From Homalodisca vitripennis (taxonomy: Eukaryota > Arthropoda > Insecta > Hemiptera > Cicadellidae), in the NCBI RefSeq assembly GCF_021130785.1, contig NC_060212.1, positions 145,207,001-145,271,000 on the forward strand: 64,000 nt of DNA, written 5' to 3'. Every line of letters starts with the position of its first letter. Position 1 is the stretch's first letter. Below are positions 45,161 to 56,760 of this stretch, piece after piece. The position numbers and the translations under genes were made by a program. The notes under the pieces are model-generated. The model made no database searches and was not told the origin of the DNA. It was given only the letters and a program-made list of their open reading frames with translations.

Positions 45161-45665
45161 GTGATGGAATAACAAATTTCACCGCAAGCGGTTTGGACAA
45201 ACACGGAGCTGGCAGACAGCAGGGCGACTCTGTAAGTTAGCTGGGGGCTGGGAAGAGGCAGACAAGTCTGGGATGACTAACTCTGTCGAAGGCTGCACCA
45301 TCACCACACACGGCTCGAGACAATACCAGATCCACAATCGAAGCGACCTGTGGGCGCCTCTTGTTTGCTATTGATTACAACTTCACAATGAAGTATTAAA
45401 TTAGAAGTGTTCACTGCCGTGATGTGTCTATTAGTGTGTAGGCCGTGGCCGGCCGTGTCACGCGTTCTCCACCCTCGGCCCGTGGTCATTCCGATGTGAT
45501 CTTATAATTACTGTGTCTTCGCGCCTCTCTTTGAATCAGTTTCGATCCGACATGACGATTACCCCTTGGTTCCATTCAGAGGCGGAGAGGACTAACCTGG
45601 AACACATCGGATAATCTGGTTACTGCTACATTCTTCGACTGTTCGCATGAGACATGCCAGCCTTC
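45161..45665. promoter_or_regulatory. Candidate regulatory island with forkhead-like and ATTGATTA words
   Basis: CpG-rich patch with CTCTTGTTTGCTATTGATTA near 45357, AAGTATTAAATTAG near 45391, GGCCGTGGCCGGCCGTG near 45441 and TTATAATTACTG near 45503. The 62-codon minus frame at 45301-45489 has no domain. Confidence 0.3.
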
Positions 45666-45734
45666 TTCAAAATTACATCTACCTTCTTCAAAAGCACTTT
45701 TGTATAAGGTTTATATTCAATGAGTCCAATCTAA

Positions 45735-46090
45735 AATTGTGTACATTCTCTTCTGTACACTGAGTCTTGTACATTCCCAAATCAATAATTAACTATAGCA
45801 GTGTAAACCAAGTACATTCCCAAACCAAGTAGTATAATTGATAGGATTCTAAACTAATAAGAATATTGTACATTTCCAAATAAAATTATAGGCCTATAAT
45901 TGACAAGACTAAATTAAATAAAGCTTTGTACAAGATTAACGAATCAAATCATACAAACTATTGGACCCTGAATCAAGTAGAACCTTGTACATATCGACTA
46001 ATATTCGTATAATTGGTGCAACCCTAAACTAGCAAGTGATTGTACATTTTCAAAAAGACTAGTATAAATTATTGGTAAATAACTCCGATC
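45735..46090. repeat. Degenerate tandem array, period about 58 bp
   Basis: The word TTGTACATT or a close variant recurs at about 45739, 45766, 45810, 45864, 45924, 45983 and 46038, usually followed by CC(A)AA and, in most copies, ATAATTGATAGGA-like and CTAAACTA(A/G) words before the next copy. Copies are well diverged, so this is an old array. Confidence 0.6.
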
Positions 46091-46370
46091 ACGAATATAA
46101 ACAGATCGTTAATTGCTAGATAGTAAAACAGTAGTAATCTTATTTTTTGCTACAAAATATTACTTTTAATGTGTTACATTTAGTGCAGGAAAGAAATTAA
46201 CAATTCGTATAACATTGAAGGTTCTAAATATTTTAATGAAATCATCTCTGGACTCCAATTACGATTTTTCCTTTCCTAGATGATCTAACCTCATGCAGGA
46301 TGTAATATATGCATATATCCATTCAATATATACAATACAGTATATATGTATTTATTTATATATAGATATA

Positions 46371-46980
46371 GGGTGTCCCAGAAGTCTCTGTCTATATTTT
46401 TAGATATTGTTTTTGGACCAAAGACAACCAAAATATCATTTTCAAAATTTCAAAAATTGAATAGTCACCCAAATGGCTGCCATTTTGTTTGTTTCACTTA
46501 ACTATTTTTAATTCGAGAAAAAAAGTACTAATCAATTATCCACTGTTATTTTGTGACAGCACTGTTTGCGAATCACAACAATCAGCGTTTTTATTTTAGC
46601 TATTTTAATCATCTGATTTCAACATTACATTATTGAACTGTCGTCATGATCTCCTGAGATTTACAGGATGTAATTAAAAAAATTAAAATATAGGAAAATA
46701 CAAATGTTTATAGAAATTTAAATTGAGACATTACCCTGCTATTTTGACATCGGATTTTCCACAAAATAAAAATTTCCCTGTAATTAGGCCTTTGCGCCTA
46801 ATGTTCTAAATTTTAACTTATTACAACAATCCGTTCTCAAATTAAAAATAGGTAAGTGAAAATAATTGAAAATGGCGGCTATTTGGGTAATTATTCAGTT
46901 TTCGAAAGTTTTAATATGATATTTTGGTATCTCATTGGTTCAGAAGTAATACCTACAAATACTGGTAGTGCGTTCTGGGA
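46371..46980. mobile_element. 610-bp element with about 147-bp terminal inverted repeats
   Basis: The left arm (46371-46517) starts GGGTGTCCCAGAAGTCTCTG and includes CCAAAATATCAT, ACCCAAAT, GCCATTTT and CACTTA.CTATTTTTAATT. The right arm (46836-46980) is its diverged reverse complement, ending ...GCGTTCTGGGA. Both ends abut TA. GGGTGTCCCA-type ends with TA target sites are common in arthropod Tc1/mariner-like or related DNA elements; the right tip lacks the last 5 bp. The 75-codon frame across the right arm (46856-47080) is a shadow. No transposase. Confidence 0.8.
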
Positions 46981-47069
46981 TATAAAAAAATATAAGGCAA
47001 AGCGATGGAGTTCCCTAGGGAACTGTTTCTATACGGTCACAAATCAAAATCATTCACATGAGATACATT

Positions 47070-47830
47070 TACAGATGTGAAGAGTCCACCGGAGAAGAGA
47101 TAGCCTCTTCAGTACAGCCCATTGGAGCACTGAAGAGATAGGTGTGAGACAAGCCGGTGCACCCGCCGGAGTCGAGTATCAGCGGGGTATCAGGTGAGGC
47201 ATAGCTGCGATAACCCATAAGAACCTCCGGTTTTGCTACATTTGGCCGGGACAATGGCACATGCGGTAACAATAGGCGGTTAGCGTCCGGGTGGATCCGC
47301 GGCGTGGCGGTACCGCGGACAGAGCTAGAAGGTCGCAACTCCCCGGAAACCATTCATCAAAGCGCGCATGAGCAAATAATTGTTTTGGACAAGACGCTTC
47401 AATAGCGCACAGTTACAGGTTTATTACCGTGATTTGTGTGCTAACTAACGCCCAGGCTTGATTTCATTGTCATCTAACAAGCGGGCTGAAGTGTTTACGA
47501 GTCGGGTCAGACTGCGCATTAGGCCACAGTTTTACACTTCTCGGGTGAACTATGAACCTTATGCCCTGCTAGTCACAGTCACCGCTATTGTCGCCGAGCC
47601 CCGGCCGAGATGATTAGCCGGTGGATGGACGACCGCGTGGTTGTGCACTTATGCCCACACTCTTTCATTGATATTCATTCAGAATGGTTGATTCAACCTG
47701 ACTCCGTTCGGTGATTCATGGCTGCAGCGACCGCCATCTATCAGTAGTCGATGTTAGTACTGAAATACGTCATTTGTATTCGGCACTCGCTCCGTTCTAC
47801 TCGGTCTTTTGGATGTTGCTCTGATACTAA
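47070..47830. promoter_or_regulatory. Candidate regulatory island
   Basis: CpG-rich, about 700 bp. It contains CCGCGGCGTGGCGGTACCGCGG near 47298 (given as CGTGGCGGTACCGCGG), TTATTACCGTGATTTGTG near 47422 and GAGATGATTAGCCGG near 47608. The 94-codon minus frame 47069-47353 has no domain. Confidence 0.28.
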
Positions 47831-48006
47831 TTGGTGATTAGCAGAGTCCAGAGGAAAAGGAATATTGTGGACGAAGTGTAAAATACGGAGTACAGATAAT
47901 GGCACCCAACATAATTAATAAGTATTACAATGTAATATGGAACAGAGTTTTAGCTTAGGCCTACCCGTCGTTTTTCCGCCTACTTGAGTCTCGGAAAACT
48001 CAAAAT

Positions 48007-48011
<5 letters not shown>

Positions 48012-48080
<69 letters not shown>

Positions 48081-48163
48081 ACACACATACACACACACAC
48101 ACACACACACATCACACACACACACACACACACAACGACACACAACACCACACACACAACAAA
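48012..48163. repeat. (CA)n microsatellite
   Basis: About 66 bp of perfect CA, then interrupted CA-rich sequence to about 48163. It generates spurious HT- and CV-repeat frames on both strands. Confidence 0.98.
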
Positions 48164-48795
48164 AATATGTAGGAGAAATATAAACAATAAGAAGAAATAA
48201 ATAACTAAACTCTTTTACTTTTCTCCTTGGAGAAATTTAAGTAAGAAACGTGGTAGGATTAGAATACTGTTATAACGAACCCCAGAAAATCGTTTCAGGC
48301 ATATTTTTGATACATCCTAGTCCGTCTGTATGCAATTCTCAGCTTGTTTCTTAACCTAATGCATTACATAGCACATTAAATAGTCAAAGACTAGATTCCA
48401 ATTTTCATTGTAATATAAATATATGAACAAAGGATACTAGAGTGGACAGCATTCATTCAATTTCTAATTGTATTACGAAAATAATAATAAAATAAAGCTG
48501 CTTTATTAACAACAAGGTATAAAGCCTTAATATTTTAAGCAAATATTGAAACAGATAAGGTTACATTATTGAGCCCAGCGGTTTGCCTCAAGGTTAACGT
48601 AGCAGTCATTAACTATTTTCAAAATGGTTAACTAGAAAATTAAGTCTATCAATGTCGAAGACTGTGGTGACCGTCGTTGTTGTTCGTTGTGAACCAATGT
48701 GGATTAGATAGTCGTTTCTTTTTTACCTATTTTTGGTAGGTAAATATTAGGTATAAAAAACACACCACTCTAATAACAAACACACAGCAACGGGA
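48164..48795. other. A+T-rich stretch, nothing recognised
   Basis: No supported feature. Confidence 0.5.
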
Positions 48796-49060
48796 AATAA
48801 CCTGTTACCTGTATAAATAGAGGTATATCACTCAGTGTTTACATTCTTTTAGTAAACAATTTCGGAACGACGGCAATGTCAGACAGGCTGGCGGGAGGCC
48901 AGTAGTGAGGTGAGTCATGCGCATGTCATCAATGTCTATGACTAAGACAAATCAATGACGAAGGAGTGGGCCCCGGGCCTCGGGGGCCCCGCACCTGTTG
49001 CTGCCAGTGACTAACACCTGCCTTGACACCTGACACCAATCTGTGACTCTTGACCGACGA
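48796..49060 (+). promoter_or_regulatory. Possible TATA promoter, first exon and E-box cluster
   Basis: TATAAATAG at 48812 is followed by initiator-like CACTCAGTG at about 48829 (spacing a little short), ATGTCAGACAGG at 48876 opening a nine-codon frame, and a strong donor GAG|GTGAGT at 48910-48915. Downstream, 48988-49040 holds three CACCTG E-boxes (CGCACCTGTT, ACACCTGCC, ACACCTGAC) just after the palindromic G+C block GGGCCCCGGGCC at 48969. Confidence 0.25.
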
Positions 49061-50125
49061 CCTGACCATTACACCGAACATGTTTATCTCGACTTTGCAC
49101 TCCTCTTTATGGCCGTCGCATTTCAGTGCTGTCGGAGTTGAATGAAACTTTATGGTTCACCAAATGAGGGTCTTCGCATGTAAGTACCATGTAAGGCACT
49201 GTAAAGTACTACAAACTTTCGTTTTTTGTTTAGCATTACTTGTAAATACTTCGTTTGTCCTTCAGAATGTGAAGAATGTATAAGTGCATTCCAGCTACAA
49301 CCAATATTTTTTGGAAATATTTCGATTAATACACACATGGAGTATTAATGTTTTATTTCACAAAGGTCAAGAAAAATATTTGCTTATTGCAACCGTGTAA
49401 TCTTTCATAAGATAAGTGAGAATAAAAGTGGACAAATCACATATCCTATTGGTACTCTATATTGAACACTGAGCTATTTGGAAGAAAAGGCATATAATCT
49501 AGGGACGACATTTTTCTGAGGAATTTATTGATAAAAACCCTTATTGTGTTTTTAGTTATAAGATCCGATATAAGTTAGTAGGAAAATAAAGATTTTAGTG
49601 TTTAAAATATAATGCACAAATTTTCGAATGTGGCTTAGTTTCAGGATCTAAAAACAATATATGTAAACAAATTAAAAATTTTTTCGGTGATTTAGCCAAG
49701 AGAATAACAAATTCCAGATTTTGTGAACCAATCTTTTTTTTAATATTGATAGTATTATTAATTTGTCTAAAAATTTAAACACAGAAATTCTACTAAATTT
49801 TTTACGGATTTTGGTTATTTTAATAATGGGTACCGGTAACCTTTTTAATACAAAATAATATTGTGTTCAGTATGCGTAAAAAGGAATTTTTATAATTAAA
49901 TTTCTCCAATACAAGCACAATAATACAACTTATGGATAGTTTGTTTTGTTTTCTCTGCTGTTCTGCCTGAAAGTAAAAATTAAAAAGTTGGACTTAAAGT
50001 TAATTAAATCACAATAATCGTATAATTTGCAAAGAGAGTAATTTGATTTTAATTACTCTTCTATGTTAGTTATAAGCAACTACTATGCATTTTGTAGTCT
50101 ACAATAATAAAACTGTAATGTATAA
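49061..50125. other. Mostly A+T-rich, nothing recognised
   Basis: The 62-codon minus frame 49150-49338 has no domain. Confidence 0.45.
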
Positions 50126-50570
50126 TAAAAACAACACCGGTTACACAAGGTGCCACTCCGTGCTGAATACCGCAGTAACCAGATCGATATGCTGAGGAAG
50201 GAGGACATGTGAGCAGCGAGATTCAGACAGAGATTCGCGAGACCTGTACAGAGCCACGGATAGTTGGGGTTGGCTTATGTAAATGAGAGCCAGTGCATTC
50301 CGCTGTGGTAAGCTCGGGTTTCAGACCACTTCCACTTGTCACTGAGGCCCGATTATGATGTGCCACTTTTAATTATATCCACATATCGGATAGCCAGCCG
50401 TTAGCCGTTGCTATACGCACACGCGAGCTCATCTCGAACCCATTCTTCAGGAAGATTACCGTGACGTTGTGCCGTGCACCGGTTAGTCCCTGTACTGCTG
50501 CTTGTCTCTGATGACGCTTTCTCGATAAAATTGGCGGATTCTTGTTGTGATGTCCTTTAACGGTAAGTGT
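50126..50570. promoter_or_regulatory. Candidate regulatory island
   Basis: CpG-rich patch with TTATGTAAATGAGAGCC near 50275 (POU-like), CGCTGTGGTAAGC near 50301 (Runt-like TGTGGT), TTTTAATTATATCC near 50367 and GATCGATATGC near 50182. No frame of note. Confidence 0.3.
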
Positions 50571-52390
50571 TGAATTGTGAACAAGTACAGTATGTCACTT
50601 CTAACATTAATACACATTCACGAACAAGCTATGAAGCAAATACTTTTAGTCAAGGAAAATCAATTCTGTTTTGCTGCACAAGTTGTCCAATGTAACTGTA
50701 CTATCACTGGAATCTCAAAAATTATTAAATTTACAGTACGTGAAAAATGGTGGACTTCACCTGCATTTTAGTGGCAATCAAAAATAAAAATTTAGAAAAT
50801 TTCCAAGAGTAGTAGAAATGTTGAAAAATGCTGTTTTATAATAAACTAAATTACAAGAAAATTGAAGGTGATACATTAATTGGCTTACGATTTATGTATA
50901 GAAATTACTTAATTTGTGTATAAATAGTACGTTGGTCATATAAAATTTCCAATTTTCAAATTATTTTTCAGGTAGTTCATTCCTTTTTTATTATTTGATA
51001 GCTTTCACTGCGGGTACATCTGTATATAAAAATAAAATTATATTGTTTGTTTTTTCAAGGTTCGAATATATTTCTTAAAATTGGCTTTTTCACCTAATAC
51101 AACAATTATAAAATTAAGGCTATTAAATAAAATGGTATTTCATAAATTCAAGCAAATTGCACTTGATTTTAATTGCAAAGCAAACTGTATAGATTGGTAA
51201 AGGTAAATGTGTAAGAGTTTAAAAACTTGTTAATATGTATTATTCTGTTGGCCATTATATACATGAGTCATAAATACCCACTCTCTTATTGAATCTCGAT
51301 GAAGTTTGAATTTATGATGAGCATGCTTATAGCAATTAAGCTTATAACATAGAGACTTGAGCCTAATGAACTTGAATTAACGATCTGTCTAATAATAATG
51401 ATTTATTTGTCAAAGTTTTAAATTTTATGCAAATATAAATACTAAACCCTAGGAATGGGAATGTAAATTGTAGGTTTTTAAAATAAAATGAATAGTAGAA
51501 TGTAAAATTAGTTAAACATTGTATTTTATATTTTTACACAGCGATTGATGTATGTTTATGTTCTCTTGGCAGTGAATAGAATTGTATTTTGTAAAGAAAC
51601 TAAATCTATATTAGTGACAATATGTCAGTATTCAATATCCGTTCTTACTCAAAATTATGATTGGTCTGTTAAAGATTTTAAAAATTTAATGTACTGATCT
51701 TTTAAAATTTAAGACGCATGCCTAAGCTGAATTCTAATTGAATACGCCAAAATCACAGTTTGAGAGAAAGGCAATTTTCGTACCAAACACTCTTAGTCTT
51801 AAAGCCGGAAGCAATTTACTCGTACATTGATTAAGCTATTACCTATATTTCCTGAAAAAAGAGATTTCCCTTGCAAAAAAATTTAGTTACTTTCAGCAAG
51901 GGTCGAAATGAAAGGTTATCGAAAGGTTTAAAAATATAGAATGTTAATTTGTTACCTTCGCTCTACTTATTTTTACTTTTTGCTTGGCACACATAAAACC
52001 AACCATAAGACATACAAATAACAGTTTGAAAACCGTTTGAAACTATTGCAATTAGTAACTGTTTGAAAACTAGATAAAGAAGCCAAAAGGAACCAATATT
52101 CGTCTCTATATGTCAGGTGGATGCTAAATTAATTTTAATGTTTTTGTAATTAATAATTATAGTTTTATATTTATAACTCTGTCCATATTCTCCCGTTTCG
52201 CCTTCTGCCAAGAGTATTACGACAGACGGTCGATTTATCGTTAGGGAAATATCGATTTCAAATTCAGAGTAAGCTAGGTTGAGCTGTACGATATTAATTG
52301 GCTCACTACTCTTGGACTGTGAGATAAATATTACTAAACTAAGCTATTTTACACATAACGTAGCTATGGTGGGAAGTATTTATTCAACGT
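50571..52390. other. Long A+T-rich stretch, nothing recognised
   Basis: The 64-codon frame 50577-50771 has no domain. Otherwise empty. Confidence 0.5.
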
Positions 52391-52391
52391 G

Positions 52392-52470
52392 AATGTTGAG
52401 TTTAGCGCCAGATCACCTTCCTGGAATCTGAAGCTGTCACAGACTTACTCCAGAAATTAAAGTTTCGATA
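52392..52470 (+). mobile_element. Fragment of the foldback element family
   Basis: GTTGAGTTTAGCGCCAGATC, then ACCTTCCTGGAATCTGAAGC and GACTTACTCCAG match the left arm of the element at 3670-3860 with one internal deletion. The right arm is absent. Confidence 0.65.
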
Positions 52471-52589
52471 TACTAAACCGAAGAATTTATGGTTACAACT
52501 ATCTTCAGGTTGTCATCGCAGTTTTTCATGTTTTTTGTTTACATGATTACACGGCTCCTTACGTAGTCATTTGGCATACGATTTTTCTA

Positions 52590-53295
52590 ACGAGTCATTA
52601 CGTAGGACCTGTTCAGGCAGCGAGAGTTATGGGATCAGGTCACTGTGTAAGTAACCGTCAATAAGGCCACAGGCTAACACTGCACAAGCGCAGGTCATGT
52701 CCAAGTGCCGGTTTAAAAGTAATCACGATCATACGTTGTTCCATGCATACGAATAAGATTAGAACCAGAGGACTTCCAATTAACAAGAAACACGTTGCTG
52801 CCACTACTCAGCTGGATAGATCGCGAACTTGATTGCGCCATACACTTGTTATCATATCCTTAACAGAAGTCTCACATGTAATAAGCTACTTCTCACCGGT
52901 TTAAATACCTCAGTGCACAGTATGTAACCGTCGGCCCAGTCGAACCCACCTGGAACCCAACAAACAAGCCAGGAACACGTGTTGAAGCCGGTAACAATCT
53001 AGTGTATAAATCACTAGATGTGTGGAAATGTGTCAGTAAATCCAAATAGAGATGAAGTGGTGTTTTCGATAATTAGTGTGTCATCGCCATCGCCTCCACC
53101 GAGGCGCCCACGGCGCATTGTGCGTGTCGTCCATCTTGTATCGGCGCTGAGAACCTGGGGGCGAGGCTAGGTGTCGTTCGTGATGCATTGTGGGATCTTA
53201 CACCTGAGATGGTCGTACCTAGGGTCATAAACCTTGTGGGTTACTTCTCCTTTATGTGGGAGAACGGTATAAATTAAAGCAACGGACTCCTTCTC
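52590..53295. promoter_or_regulatory. Candidate regulatory island with YY1/Pho-like sites
   Basis: Richer in G+C, especially 53080-53215, with GTCATCGCCATCGCC near 53080, GTCCATCTTGTATCGG near 53130 and TGATGCATTGTGGGATC near 53181. GCCAT/CCATCTTG are YY1/Pho-type words. No frame with a domain. Confidence 0.28.
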
Positions 53296-53499
53296 TCGTG
53301 AGTCGAGTACTTAAAATTATAGGCGAGAACAAATTCGATAAAGTAGATAGCTAAAATAATGAGACTGGTTAAACTGCTACGTCCATTTATATTTTGAAAT
53401 GAGATTGAAGCCTAAATTCAGCTAGTTTATACAATGCACTCAATCAAGGTTTATAATGTTATTTACAAATAATATAATAATTAATAATGAACTGAATGT

Positions 53500-53870
53500 G
53501 AAGGAAACCCAGATATTTGCCATTGTTGAGTGAAACAAAAAATCAGTAACACTACGTTTCGAGATCTGCGATATGATCTCTTCTTCAGGTAAACAACTAA
53601 CATAATACATAATTACAAACTAGGTTAAAATAAACAAATCATACCCAAGCGTTGAGGCACGCCTAAGTCACTGAATAATGTTTTAACATATCTCGTAATT
53701 TGACACAACTTCTTTTTATCAGGAATTCCATAAGAAAACGAAAAGGACAATAACGGAGTGAAGATGTAAGAAGCCACTAATACGTTATAATTCAATACAT
53801 ATTTTTGTTCACTGGAGTAACGACACGGCGGACTCCGGTAGTAGATTGTTGAGAACAAATGGGTCTTTAA
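53500..53870 (-). mobile_element. Retroelement-like fragment with hammerhead-like hairpin motif
   Basis: On the minus strand: CCTGAAGAAGAGATC, an 8-nt loop, GATCTCGAAACGTAGTG (53589 down to about 53550). CTGAAGA + 6-bp stem + GAAAC is the word order of a hammerhead core and of the conserved hairpin near the ends of Penelope-like and some other retroelements, but one extra A lies between the first core and the stem. The upstream 77-codon minus frame 53625-53858 has no domain I recognise. Confidence 0.4.
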
Positions 53871-53910
53871 TCATTCGTTGTCGCACCTGCAGGATTTAAA
53901 TCTCGCAAGA

Positions 53911-54886
53911 TTGAATTTTAATGTGTTGAGATAATTCGTATACAAACGACGATTGCCGGCTTCTTGACACACCTCGCAACATAACCATTACAATTCCACA
54001 GGCCTCAAGTAATGCCAACTGTGCAAACGTTGTCAGCTGCTGTGCTGGTGGTCATACCGACAAACCGAACATCATATTTCCTAAGGACGCACTCTCTCTG
54101 AGAACCGAAGAGGCGGCAGTTCTCACATGGTAGGGTCGGCACTTATCCTCTGGTAGTCCTGGTGGCTCAGCAGCCGGTCCCGTTGTAGCGCACGGTTCAG
54201 CACGCCTCAGCACGCAACTGATGTGGTTTCCTTACATAATGAGTTCTATCAAACCGCGGCCCGCCGAGACGATCTTCTCCATTACCGGCACTATCGTTAC
54301 GGGTCAAAGCTGACCAGTGCGGCGGCCGGTGGCCGATTCATTTGACGAACCGTTCGCTCAATGTCCAATCAGCCAATACGTCAATCATCTAGGCATTCGG
54401 AGAAGGCGCAGCGAGAAAACGAAAACAGCGCGTTGGGTCAAGTGGACGCGGGCAAATGATACCTGGTATAGAAACATCGTTTCGCCGCCTAAGTGAATCG
54501 GCGTTGGACATGCTAGAGTACTCTTGAGCATGATACTGAAGTGGTTCAGTACACTCGTTCTGCCAGCTTCTGTCGCAATTTGATTATGCATTTATACTTC
54601 GTGGAATTGCTGTGTTTACACATATGTGGTATAGGCCATACCATATCAGTTTCTACATTTAAATGAGAAAACAACTATAAAAATGGAACTTCAACTTGTG
54701 CACTTTATTGAATCTTTATAATCCTGGATATTTTTCAATAGTTATTTAGACACTTGTTATACGAGAAAGGTCTTTGCTCAAGTTGGCCATCCTAATCGTA
54801 CCATCAACATGGTTATGTTGCGAAGTGTGTCAAAAAGCGGGCAATCGTCGTTTGTAGACGAATTATCTCAACACATTAAAATTCAA
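53911..54886. mobile_element. 976-bp structure with 78-bp inverted ends enclosing a CpG-rich island
   Basis: The left arm 53911-53988 (TTGAATTTTAATGTGTTGAG, ATAATTCGTATACAAACGAC, GATTGCC, TTGACACAC, CGCAACATAACCAT) is matched by the reverse complement of 54809-54886 with about seven differences. Between them is an island (about 54040-54560) with CCAATCAGCCAATACG near 54365, GTCAATCATC near 54379 (Exd/Pbx-like) and CGGCCCGCCGAGACG near 54258. No transposase. Either a non-autonomous element that carried host DNA, or two insertions in opposite orientation around an enhancer-like patch. Confidence 0.7.
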
Positions 54887-56310
54887 CAGCCATTTATAGT
54901 TCTTATATTTATTGCAGACAAGCTCATTCAACATTTTGGTCCCATGGTCAAGGCCTAGGATTGTTCAGTTTCGGTGTTCATTATCATTGGCTTTTCGTCT
55001 ATGTAATTTCTTCTAACTGTTCTTTCGGATATTCACTCTACAGACACATTCGGGGTCTCTTTAACCCTATCTCATTCCCCATTCCTTACTTATTAAGATA
55101 CTAAGAAATCCCTGTGTACTACAACCGCAGGATGTGTTGGATACTCTAGGCCTCAGGGGTCTGACGATCTCTAAAACCACCAGTCGTCTCAGATCAATGA
55201 ACCGGAACTTAGCCTGTATGGCCAAAATAATTTGAGTATCTTCCCATTTGAACTCAAAAGCATTAACTTACCTCTTTTCTCAACCTTAGTTATGGCTCTG
55301 GTATCTTAAGTTCTGTTATTTCAAACCTAAGAGGGACCAACCAAGTGCAACAAGTTCCACGTCTAAGAGGCATATTTCTGGATTTTATTCATGAACTCAG
55401 CTCACATGACTTGAACATGTTCTACAATGTGAGGTTATGGCAAATAGCTTATAAAATATCAAGATTTTATTCATACAAACACATTAAGTACTGACAAGGA
55501 GTTGCCAGATCACGTGGATGTCTCTGAACAATGCACTGCACAGTTTCAACCTTGCAAAAGATCTCGTGATCCAGTTGTTCCTAATTCGATGAGACCGACC
55601 TTACAGTACTAAATCAAAGCCTACTCACAAAAAATGTTAAAAACGTAAGGATTTTAAATTTTGCGAGTTTCCTACAGGCGAATATTTTATTTGTTTATAA
55701 CAAAGCTACATTCTATCAGGATGCAACAGGCAACATATATTGAAAAATCTAAATTTTATGAGTTCTTATCTTATTTTCAAGATATATTTCGTAAGATGCA
55801 AATAGCTACATGTGTTCTATATTTACAGAAAATATATTGTTTACCTGTAGTAACTGAGTTGCACAATATTTTCTTGTAAATGCGCGTATCATTAAATTTA
55901 ATGTTATGATTTATTTTCTTTAGAGTTTTCCTTTCCTAAATTATTTGTATTATAGTTTAACTTAATCTTCTTTATCTTTTACGTTGATGGACTAATATGG
56001 TTTTTGTATTCAAATATATTATTCCGATGTCACTTCCAAGGTAAAGCATAAGATCTGCGCACAAAATTTTATTTCTAACACAAAACCCTCAATAGGCAAT
56101 TTATAGCGATATTTGAGTGAAATCGTTGGAGTGGAGTCCAAAAGGACGCGCGGTGCATTAAATTATGAGATAGTGATACTAGGCATATGCCTGGACTCTT
56201 GTTACCTTGGAGAAATGCTTATCATGTTTCAATGTGTAAGTATATGAATTGAGGTAAAGCACATTTTATTGTTGATCTGCAGGTTTAATGTATACTGAAA
56301 TATGATACTA
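54887..56310. other. Unassigned
   Basis: Mixed then A+T-rich DNA. The 72-codon frame 55661-55879 is Y/F/I-rich and has no domain. Confidence 0.45.
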
Positions 56311-56760
56311 AACACAATGCAACATCAGCAATTTAGGTTCGCCTCCACCCTGCGTCCACCCAGGCACAGAAAATGTCCAAGAGCTGAAAAACAAAGGGGT
56401 CATTTAACATATTCCGAGCAGTGCAGACCGAGGCAGGGCGGTGGCGGTGGGAGTAGCGAGGCAGGGTATCCACTAATAACACGCGCTGCAGAGGCGACTC
56501 AGCATGAAGAGAGATTTACTGATAGCAGACTCTGACGTCACGGAGTGGCCAGGGACTCCTACTGTTAGTGCCCGTACAATATGGGCTTTTGAGAGACTCC
56601 TACAGAATAGTTCAACTGGTGCTTCAACTCTGACCTTCATCCTCCCCGTATATCTCTCGCAACCTCATAGATCTTCTGGGTTTCAGGTGTCTGATGAGTT
56701 CAAGGTGATTCTGTGTAAGAACCATCAAGTGCAATGTGCTAGATGTTAGAATCTTTTGTA
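56311..56760. promoter_or_regulatory. Candidate regulatory island with CRE and MARE-like sites
   Basis: G+C-rich patch with GGCGGTGGCGGTGGGAG near 56439, GGCGACTCAGCATG near 56493 (Maf/CNC-like) and TCTGACGTCACGG near 56530 (perfect CRE core). Frames of 77-81 codons overlap and have no domain. Confidence 0.3.

Noticed and set aside
47915..48187. Protein frames rich in V-C or H-T
   Set aside because: Direct translation of the CA microsatellite.
53625..53858. Reverse transcriptase fragment
   Set aside because: No RT or GIY-YIG motif visible in the 77 residues; only the downstream hairpin suggests a retroelement.
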